From the NCBI GenBank assembly GCA_963718375.1, contig CAVQZD010000010.1, positions 1 through 64,000 of the forward strand: DNA of 64,000 bases, given 5' to 3'. Under the pieces are notes generated by a model. The model did not search any database. It saw nothing but the letters and a program-made list of their open reading frames with translations, and had not been told where the DNA came from. Made by a program: the position numbers and the translations under genes. Source of the stretch: RBG-16-64-13 sp963718375. GTDB lineage: Bacteria > Actinomycetota > Thermoleophilia > RBG-16-64-13. Shown piece after piece: positions 58,266 to 64,000 of the stretch (its first letter is position 1; each line of letters opens with the position of its first letter).

Positions 58266-59339
58266 CTATGTAGTGGTGGTCGCCGTCACTGTGGTGGTCG
58301 TCTGCTCGGTGGTCGTGGTCGGCTCGGGCCTCAGGTCATCGCGATAGATGACATTCGCCTCGGCCAGCCTCTGGCTTGTCCACTTGTTCCAGACGTCTTC
58401 TTGCGCCTGAGCGAGTAGTTGTGCCACGATCTGGTCTCGCACCGCGTCAAGCGTCTGGTCTCCCCCAACGGTTATCCCGGTGGGCTGGATGATCTCGTAG
58501 CCATAGACTGTCTTGATCGGCTGAGAGATGTCGTCCAGCTCGAGTGCGAAAGCCGCATCCTCGAACTCCTTGACCTTCTGGCCCTTGGTCACCGTCCCCA
58601 GGTCGCCCCCCTTGTCTTTGGTAGCGAAGTCGTCCGAATACTCGGCCGCCAGCGCGGTCCAGTCGCCGGTGGCTACCAGTTTGGTGCGCACTTCAGCGGC
58701 AGTGGCCAGAGCCGCTGCCCAGTCGGCCTCGGTTATGCCCGTCGCTGCATCGGCGGCCTCGGGCTTGATGAGGATATGCTTGAGTTGGCGGCTGGGCTCC
58801 ACGTAGTAACTGGACTTGTTTGCCTCGTAGTAGGCGGCCACATCCTCGTCGGGCACTGAAGTGACGTCCTTGACCACCTCTTGCCTGACCTTGTCGCGCA
58901 GCAGCCCGTCCTTGAGGTTCTGTTTGAAGGTGTCCAGGGTCAGGCCGCCGGCCTTGAGGTCCGCCTCAAAGGCGGCCTGGTCTCCGGCGTAGGAGGAGAT
59001 GTAGGTATCCACCTGTGCCTGCACCTCATCATCGGTGACCGTGAAGCCGAGCTTGGCTGCCTCTTGGGCGGCCAGCTCATTGAGCACGAGGTTCTGCAGC
59101 ACGTACTCCCGCAGGCTCTTGTAGTACTCGTCGTAGTCGTCGGGATAGGCTTCCTCGGTGATTCCGTAGGCGGCGGCCTCTTGTGTCACCTCAGCGTCGA
59201 GTTGTTCCTCGGTGATGAAGGTGGCGCCCACCTTGGCCACTGTGCCCTCTGGCAGCGCGTTTTCTCCGCACGCCAGGACCAAGACCGCGAGAGCGGCGAC
59301 GGCCGAAACCAAGACGGCCCCCAGGAGTCTACTCTTCAC
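58266..59339 (-). CDS. PpiC/SurA-type peptidyl-prolyl isomerase lipoprotein
   Basis: A 357-residue paralogue of the neighbour, with a lipobox VLAC (Cys 24), a SurA-like helical part, and a parvulin domain starting RQLKHILIKPE. The domain contains DFATKDKGGDLGTVTKG and ends at GYEIIQP. Here the parvulin domain has no Thr-rich insertion, but the C-terminus (about 17 residues) is Thr-rich. The 16-base gap suggests one transcript with the downstream foldase. Confidence 0.92.
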   Translation of the reverse strand: MKSRLLGAVLVSAVAALAVLVLACGENALPEGTVAKVGATFITEEQLDAEVTQEAAAYGITEEAYPDDYDEYYKSLREYVLQNLVLNELAAQEAAKLGFTVTDDEVQAQVDTYISSYAGDQAAFEADLKAGGLTLDTFKQNLKDGLLRDKVRQEVVKDVTSVPDEDVAAYYEANKSSYYVEPSRQLKHILIKPEAADAATGITEADWAAALATAAEVRTKLVATGDWTALAAEYSDDFATKDKGGDLGTVTKGQKVKEFEDAAFALELDDISQPIKTVYGYEIIQPTGITVGGDQTLDAVRDQIVAQLLAQAQEDVWNKWTSQRLAEANVIYRDDLRPEPTTTTEQTTTTVTATTTT

Positions 59340-59431
59340 GACTACCTCGCTTGTAGTTGCGGGAGGACATTGACACCGAAGTATATCCTCCCCGATTTCA
59401 GGTTTCTGTAAAGTCCGTCAGCAAGCGCCTC

Positions 59432-60040
59432 TTAAGGCTGGAAACTGGAGAGGAACAGGTTGAAGACGTCCTGGTTCGCGTCCCAGTTCTCTTCCGCCGC
59501 TTGGACCATCAACTGATACTCGAGGCTGCCATCGAACACGAAATAGTACGTAGTCATCATAGGAGTGCCATCGTCCCACTCGAAGGTGGCCGTGAATTCG
59601 TAGCCTGGGAGCGCCCCCACGGTGGTCGGGGCGAGCGGCTCCAGTATCTGCAAGGACGGGTCCTGGGCCTGCAGGGATGCCACCAGCGCCTCCAACTCCG
59701 GGAGCACCTGCGGCAGCACTGACTCATCGACCACCGCATTCAGCTCGTAGACTCGGACTATGAAACTGTCGACGCCGCTGCCGTCGATGATCGCGCCGTT
59801 GGGATCCCCTACACTGACCTCCGCTGTTGGGGCGGCACCGGCATTCACACTCACGTCCATCTCGGTGGAGGGGATCAACTGCCAATCCGAGGGGTAGTCG
59901 AAGCTGAAGCCATAGTCAGGGTCGGTGTACGTCTCCGTCGTAGTTGGGTCATCGCCGCCACCGCAGCCGGCCAGAACGAGGGAAGAACCCAGAGTCAGGA
60001 CCAGTGCGAGTCCGAGTAGGCATATCATCATCTTGCGCAT
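59432..60040 (-). CDS. Secreted lipoprotein with PsbP/DcrB-like domain
   Basis: A 202-residue lipoprotein with lipobox LVLAGC and a Gly/Asp/Thr linker. A DPDYGFSFDYPSDW segment is typical of the PsbP/DcrB-like beta fold, and VGALPGYEFTATFEWDDG and EENWDANQDVFNLFLSSF are further parts. Its function is unknown; such proteins are thought to bind ligands or partner proteins at the outer membrane face. It is divergent from the YchF-like gene. Confidence 0.75.
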   Translation of the reverse strand: MRKMMICLLGLALVLTLGSSLVLAGCGGGDDPTTTETYTDPDYGFSFDYPSDWQLIPSTEMDVSVNAGAAPTAEVSVGDPNGAIIDGSGVDSFIVRVYELNAVVDESVLPQVLPELEALVASLQAQDPSLQILEPLAPTTVGALPGYEFTATFEWDDGTPMMTTYYFVFDGSLEYQLMVQAAEENWDANQDVFNLFLSSFQP

Positions 60041-60071
60041 CTTGTAGGCCTCCTAGCCGTGTGAACGATCT

Positions 60072-60086
60072 GTGACATTTTGTCAC
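60072..60086. promoter_or_regulatory. Perfect palindrome in a divergent promoter region
   Basis: GTGACA-TTT-TGTCAC lies between the lipoprotein (minus) and YchF-like (plus) genes. The half-sites resemble CRP/FNR-type TGTGA motifs but with a 3-base centre. It overlaps the -35-like TTGTCA of a candidate plus-strand promoter (-10 TACACT at 60101-60106, spacer 15), so a regulator bound here would affect that promoter. Confidence 0.45.
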
Positions 60087-60138
60087 GGTTGGCCCTGGGT
60101 TACACTGAGGGCTGTGACAGAGCTGGCACGGAGGTCTC

Positions 60139-61164
60139 ATGGAAGCACGCATCATCGGGCTCAAGGGTTGCGGCAAGACGACGCTGGTGACGGCCCTGGC
60201 AGAGGGACGCGGTGATGGGCACGTGGCCACAGTGCACGTCGGTGACGCCCGAGTGCGCACCCTGTCTGAGATCTTCCAGCCCAAGAAGACCACCTTCGCG
60301 GAGTTCAAAGTGCAAGAGGTGGGCTGGCTAGAGGGGAGCGCCCGTAAGGGAGAGATGGAGCGCTACTTGGACGCTCTGGCCGGTGGTCAGCTGTATATCC
60401 ATGTGCTGCGTGCTTTCGACAGCCCTCTGCTGGGCGAGCCTGCGCATCCCGCGGCCGATCTAGAAGAGCTGGATCGCGAGTTCTTGCTCTCCGACCTCAT
60501 ACGCATCGAGAGGGCGTTCGAGCGGGAGAAGAAGGCGCCCTTGTCGGATCAGGTGAAGAAGGCTTTGGCGCGCTGTCAGGAGGCGTTGGAGGCCGATACC
60601 CCTCTCCGACTGGTGGACTTCGACGAATCTCAGCTGGCGTTGGTCCGCGGATACCAGTTCCTCACCCTGATGCCGCAGCTCTTGGTGCAGAACACCGCTT
60701 CGGATGGCGAGACCGCGAGCGACTCCGACGCCGCAGCCGTGGCCGCGTCGGCGGGCGACCGCCATGCGATAGCCTTCCCCTTCCCGGACGCTCTCGAGGT
60801 AGCGCGACTCTCGGTGGAAGAACAGGCGGAGTACGCGGAGGCGCTGGGTCTACCGGGGCCTGCCACAGAGGTCGTCGCTCAGGCCGCCTTCGCGCAACTG
60901 GGGCTGATCAGCTTCTTGACCAGCGGTACCGACGAGGTGCGCGCCTGGCCCATCCGCGCGGGCGAGACCGCTAAGGAAGCGGCCGGCGCTATCCATTCGG
61001 ATATCCAGCGCGGCTTCATCAGAGCCGAGGTGGTCTCGTACGACGACTTCATGAGCCACGGCGCGAACATGAAGGACTGCCGCGACGCCGGGGTGCTGCG
61101 AGTGGAGGGCAAGGACTACACCGTCGCAGACGGGGATATCATCAACTTCCGCTTCAACGTGTAG
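60139..61164 (+). CDS. YchF/Obg-like GTPase relative with TGS domain
   Basis: A 341-residue protein aligning with YchF/OLA1 along its length. The P-loop is intact (GLKGCGKTT, residues 7-15). The middle region follows YchF (IFQPKKTT; YIHVLRAFDSP), but the switch II DXAG motif is replaced by QEVGW and the base-recognition region reads VQNTASD. The C-terminal TGS domain is well conserved (LISFLTSGTDEVRAWPIRAG; FIRAEVVSYDDFMSHG; GDIINFRFNV). It is probably a diverged paralogue that binds a nucleotide differently. GGAGG lies about 5 bases before the ATG. Confidence 0.82.
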   Translation: MEARIIGLKGCGKTTLVTALAEGRGDGHVATVHVGDARVRTLSEIFQPKKTTFAEFKVQEVGWLEGSARKGEMERYLDALAGGQLYIHVLRAFDSPLLGEPAHPAADLEELDREFLLSDLIRIERAFEREKKAPLSDQVKKALARCQEALEADTPLRLVDFDESQLALVRGYQFLTLMPQLLVQNTASDGETASDSDAAAVAASAGDRHAIAFPFPDALEVARLSVEEQAEYAEALGLPGPATEVVAQAAFAQLGLISFLTSGTDEVRAWPIRAGETAKEAAGAIHSDIQRGFIRAEVVSYDDFMSHGANMKDCRDAGVLRVEGKDYTVADGDIINFRFNV

Positions 61165-61165
61165 G

Positions 61166-61248
61166 GTCTCGGCTGTCACACCCGCCCGCGAGCGCGCGGG
61201 ACACCCCTGCCGCGACAGAGCCTCACGGAGGAGGGCGACAGCCGAGAC
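61166..61248 (+). repeat. 12-bp inverted repeat after the YchF-like gene
   Basis: GTCTCGGCTGTC (61166-61177) and GACAGCCGAGAC (61237-61248) are perfect complements with a 59-base loop, starting 2 bases after the stop codon. They might act as a long-loop terminator or as element ends. Confidence 0.75.
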
Positions 61249-61560
61249 TGCCTGGATTCTGCCCGCGCGGGACACCTGAACGGGAGGGCCGCGCGGGGGA
61301 CAAGGTCAGCATTGGTCTGGTTGAGGCCCCATCACTCGAACCAAGTCCCCACATCGCGGTCGCTTCGGACTGGCCCGGTCCGGGCTCGCAGCTATGTGCG
61401 TTCGGCTGTCGCACACTCCAGCGAGGCTCTGTCGCGTGCAATGCACCCCCCCATCGGCCAGCTCGGGCTGATGCCTTGCGCTTCTTGCCGGAGGGTGGGC
61501 TCGGGTCGACGCTCACCCGCGAGGCTCTGTCGCGGCAAGGGTGTACCGCGCGCTCGCGGG
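61185..61560. repeat. Element bounded by 40-bp inverted repeats (MITE-like)
   Basis: Arm 1 (61185-61224) and arm 2 (61521-61560) are complementary at 38 of 40 positions, around 296 bases of non-coding sequence. A further unit, CGCGACAGAGCCTC-N10-GCGACAGCCGA, occurs at 61211-61246 and inverted at about 61401-61436. CGCGCGGGACACC occurs directly at 61193 and 61264. No transposase or clear target duplication is visible. Confidence 0.65.
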
Positions 61561-61603
61561 GGAGCGTCGGCCTGAGCCTACTATCCAGAATGGGGGCGAG
61601 GGG

Positions 61604-62605
61604 TCAGTCCGAGTCAGGCCGCTCTTCGAAGCCTCGCGTCAGGTGGTACACAGCCTTGTCAAAGAACACCGCAAACCGGCTTTGCAGCTCCATGACCCGG
61701 TAGGCGTCCACCGGTCTCTCCCACACACCTTGGGAGCGGGCGTACGTCCAAACCTGCTTCTTCAGCAGCATCACCGCCGAGAGCATCTCATGGGGCTTTA
61801 TGCCCTGCGCTCGGCGCCGTGCACCCAGGGTGCGATAGAACGACCTGATCTCCGCTTCCTTGCTCTCACCCTCCAGCCAGCGGCTCAGCAGGTTCATCCC
61901 GGTGGCACACTCCGCCAGCAGGGCCTGCGGGTCGAGCGCCATGTACCCAGTGGTGGTGCGGTTGGAGCGTACGTCGGCCAGCCAGAGTCGGGCCACGTAT
62001 GTGGCGTGTTTGCCGCCGAGGCTCACGACGCCATCGGACAACATCTTGGCCTTTGTGCCGCTCTTGCGACCCTCCAGCTTTTGAAAGGAATCACTTATCG
62101 CCCAATCGTCACGGTGCAGATCGGCACACAGCCTGATGGCCTTCTCGTTGGAGGGAAAGGCCAGGGGGGGCAGCCGGTCGATGGCGAAATAGGCGACATC
62201 GCTGGCATCGTCTCCGGGAGTCTCGGTGCCGGACACCTTCTCGACTTCGAAAGTCACTATGAGCAGGTCCCCGTAGAAGGCGCCGCTCCAGGAGTCCGCG
62301 TCGATGAGCTGAATGACGCGTCCCTTGATGCCGGTCTCCTCGCGCAGCTCTCGAAGCGCCGCTTCGGCGATCGACTCACCGGTCTCGGCGAAACCGATGG
62401 GCAGGCACCAGGAACCCTTCATGGGCTCGATACCTCGCTTGACCAAGAGCACTCGGCGGCGGTCGTCCAGTACCAGGGCACCGGCCGCCGGCAGGGGGTT
62501 GTCATAGAAGATCTCACCGCACACTGAGCAGACCTCGCGAGGGCGGTCCCCCACGGGTTGTACCTCGACCGCTCCGCCACATATTGAGCAGAACCGCGTG
62601 TTCAG
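61604..62605 (-). CDS. Zinc-ribbon Nudix hydrolase fused to an RsbRD-like domain
   Basis: About 333 residues from a proposed CTG start at 62605. The first 30 residues form a two-knuckle zinc ribbon (FCSICGGA ... VCSVCGEIFY). The Nudix domain follows with the full Nudix box (GFAETGESIAEAALRELREE). From about residue 200 the C-terminus resembles the RsbRD N-terminal helical domain (RLWLADVRSNRTTTGY; RRRAQGIKPHEMLSA; RFAVFFDKAVYHLTRG). CTG is proposed because GGAGGAG is exactly 8 bases upstream and CTGA overlaps the upstream stop. The only standard codon, GTG 62554, would delete half the zinc ribbon. Confidence 0.8.
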   Translation of the reverse strand: MNTRFCSICGGAVEVQPVGDRPREVCSVCGEIFYDNPLPAAGALVLDDRRRVLLVKRGIEPMKGSWCLPIGFAETGESIAEAALRELREETGIKGRVIQLIDADSWSGAFYGDLLIVTFEVEKVSGTETPGDDASDVAYFAIDRLPPLAFPSNEKAIRLCADLHRDDWAISDSFQKLEGRKSGTKAKMLSDGVVSLGGKHATYVARLWLADVRSNRTTTGYMALDPQALLAECATGMNLLSRWLEGESKEAEIRSFYRTLGARRRAQGIKPHEMLSAVMLLKKQVWTYARSQGVWERPVDAYRVMELQSRFAVFFDKAVYHLTRGFEERPDSD

Positions 62606-63411
62606 CGCGTAGGCTCCTCCGAGACCTGGATGTGGACGTGTGAACCAGAGTCGTGCGTGTAGACAGACAGGGTCTTGCCTATCTCCTCCGGACAGAGCCG
62701 CACCTTGCCCAGCAGGGTCTTGCCGGCCTCGACGCGCTCGCCGATGGTCACTGCCGGGTCGTTTATGAAGACCAGGGTGACGATGGTGCCGCCCATCTCC
62801 TCAGGGCGGATGTCTATCTGAACGTCGTCGTACTTGCCGAACAGCAGATACTCCCGGACTCGCACGACTACACCTGAGACCGGGGAGGTCACCGGGGTGT
62901 CTGGCTGCGCGCCTACGAGCACCGAGGTGGTGGCTTCGTTGTCCGCTCCGGGGATCTGGTAGTAGCGGATCGCCGGATCGCCCGTGAACAACCCGCGGAA
63001 GAAGCGGACGAGAGCGTTGGCGTTGGCCATCTCACCTATAGGTGAGAGCGCCACGGCTCGGGTGTCGCTTACCGGTTGGTAGGCGATGATGGTGGCGTCC
63101 GTGGCCGCGACGGGCAGAAGCAGGTTCCTGTCATGGAATCGGGCGAAAGCGGGTCGTTCCTCAGTCGAGGACCGGATAGGGGCTGTGGGAGAATTGGTCG
63201 CTCCGGCGAGCAACTCCTCTGGGCTCAGCGTCGCGCTGTTGTGGCTCGCCGCTACGGAGAAGGCGATAGCGATCGCGAGCAATGTCACTACCCCGGCCGC
63301 CGCCAGCAGAAAGCGGACCCGGCGCCGGCGATAGAGAGCTGCTTTCTGCTTTGGGCGCTGGGGGGCCCGTGCTTCGGAGCTCGGTCCAGGTGCGGGTGAA
63401 TCGGTATACAT
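62602..63411 (-). CDS. Membrane-anchored M23-like (LytM-like) domain protein
   Basis: A 269-residue protein with a basic cytoplasmic N-terminus, one helix (FLLAAAGVVTLLAIAIAFSV, about residues 34-53) and an outer domain. Its C-terminus resembles LytM/M23 folds (SPVSGVVVRV, then ERVEAGKTLLGKV and SGSHVHIQVSEE). The HXH pair is present, but the first zinc ligand motif (HX3D) is not seen where expected, so it is probably a non-enzymatic regulator or binding protein. It overlaps the Nudix gene by 4 bases. Confidence 0.72.
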   Translation of the reverse strand: MYTDSPAPGPSSEARAPQRPKQKAALYRRRRVRFLLAAAGVVTLLAIAIAFSVAASHNSATLSPEELLAGATNSPTAPIRSSTEERPAFARFHDRNLLLPVAATDATIIAYQPVSDTRAVALSPIGEMANANALVRFFRGLFTGDPAIRYYQIPGADNEATTSVLVGAQPDTPVTSPVSGVVVRVREYLLFGKYDDVQIDIRPEEMGGTIVTLVFINDPAVTIGERVEAGKTLLGKVRLCPEEIGKTLSVYTHDSGSHVHIQVSEEPTR

Positions 63412-63527
63412 CGACGGTAAGTTACCACCCTCCGATGATTGTGCACAGCGCTCTACACATGCTGCTGGTATGCTGGTCTGGTGAGTGGCCGCTGCCCCGC
63501 GACGACCGAGGGGACGGGAGAGAGCAC

Positions 63528-64000
63528 GTGCGAATATCCATACCGCGGTGGGTACAGTTCATCCTTATCCCGTTGGCGTTCTTCCTCGCCCTCTACTTCG
63601 CCCGAGTGGCGAGCCACGCGGTGTTCGTCTTCTTGCTGTCGGCCATCGTGGCCCTGTTTCTGAATCCTCTGGCTATGGCGGCTCGCCGAATCAAGATCCC
63701 GCGCTGGGCGGCCGTACCGCTCGTGTACGTGCTCTTCGTCGCGGCGGTCGTGCTCATCTTCGTATATCTGGGGCCTCCGCTCATCAGACAGCTGCAGAAG
63801 CTGTTCGACGCCGTTCCGGATTGGCTCGACAAAGTCAACGAGCAACTCGCGCGCCTCGAAGGTTGGTTGGCTGGTCACAATATCCACGCAAATCTCCAGT
63901 TCGACACCAGCGACATAACCAAGTGGTTCGCCTCACACGGGGCGGAGTCGGTGGGGGCCATCATAAGTGTGGGTCGCAATGTGGCCAGCTTCGTCATCAA
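63528..64000 (+). CDS. AI-2E family transporter (PerM-like), truncated at window end
   Basis: At least 157 residues are present and the gene runs off the window. Four hydrophobic segments are visible (for example VQFILIPLAFFLALYF and AAVPLVYVLFVAAVVLIFVYL), as well as the PLIRQLQKLFDAVPDWLD loop typical of the family. GTG 63528 is used because a GGGACGGGAGAGAG purine-rich site precedes it. It is divergent from the M23-like gene. Members export small molecules or ions, including some Na+/H+ antiporters, so the substrate is unknown. Confidence 0.85.
   Translation, partial: MRISIPRWVQFILIPLAFFLALYFARVASHAVFVFLLSAIVALFLNPLAMAARRIKIPRWAAVPLVYVLFVAAVVLIFVYLGPPLIRQLQKLFDAVPDWLDKVNEQLARLEGWLAGHNIHANLQFDTSDITKWFASHGAESVGAIISVGRNVASFVI

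Larger units (their letters stand above)
61165..61603. other. Gene-free stretch with inverted repeats
   Basis: This 439-base stretch holds no credible gene. It carries a 40-bp imperfect inverted repeat, a 12-bp inverted repeat right after the YchF-like stop, and shorter direct copies of the same modules, listed separately. Confidence 0.8.

Noticed and set aside
1..64000. Insertion sequence, integrase, tRNA or rRNA genes
   Set aside because: None was recognised on either strand; the only mobile-like signal is the inverted-repeat element near 61185.

Overview
The window is high-GC bacterial DNA with tightly packed genes. There are many GTG and TTG starts and many ATGA or GTGA stop/start overlaps. 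A class E-type sortase, secreted lipoproteins, a single-membrane style of surface-polymer export, type IV prepilin-like genes and probable leaderless promoters suggest a Gram-positive-type actinobacterium (Actinomycetota), possibly an anaerobic or deep-branching class. No rRNA, tRNA, transposase or CRISPR array was seen, so the taxonomic placement is an inference.

Layout. (1) 15-13689, minus strand: a surface-glycan block with a two-domain oxidoreductase, a methyltransferase, five GT-B glycosyltransferases, a Wzy-like polymerase, an ABC flippase and a capsule-synthesis-like protein. (2) 13798-21591, plus strand: a near-complete CMP-pseudaminic acid operon (pseB, pseC, a pseG-pseH fusion, a pseF-like cytidylyltransferase, pseI) interleaved with a WbqC protein and two methyltransferase-like proteins. 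A GT2 gene follows at 21724. (3) 22801-24649: a toxin-antitoxin patch with an AbrB/PIN pair, a HepT/MntA pair and an orphan antitoxin broken by a 7-bp tandem duplication. (4) 24715-37164, minus strand: a twelve-gene operon for GDP-fucose and dTDP-rhamnose precursors (manC, gmd, fcl, rmlA, rmlB, an rmlC-like gene, two tandem rmlD), a Wzm/Wzt exporter, a GT2 and a MATE-type flippase. (5) 37285-43336: a UDP-sugar epimerase, a UDP-sugar dehydrogenase, sortase, an MFS exporter and a polyprenyl synthase. (6) 43421-47044: three prepilin-like genes. (7) 47086-53353: DegV and an uncharacterised partner, small Cys-rich or membrane proteins, and a response regulator/HD-GYP plus multi-PAS hybrid kinase pair. 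(8) 53460-56901: a tandem-EthD protein, a DAPG/phloretin-hydrolase-like enzyme and two paralogous cyclase-family hydrolases. (9) 57071-64000: two foldase lipoproteins, another lipoprotein, a YchF-like GTPase relative, a repeat-bearing intergenic element, a Nudix fusion with a probable CTG start, a membrane-anchored M23-like protein and a truncated AI-2E-family permease.

Together, regions 1, 2, 4 and 5 make activated sugars (pseudaminate, fucose, rhamnose, uronates), build glycans and export them by up to three routes. Region 8 is the best candidate for an undescribed catabolic system: hydrolysis of an acylated phloroglucinol-like or flavonoid-derived compound followed by hydrolytic opening of a ring. 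The other notable oddities are the CTG start, the frameshifted antitoxin, the degenerate YchF paralogue, the inverted-repeat element and the low-complexity insertions in otherwise ordinary enzymes.
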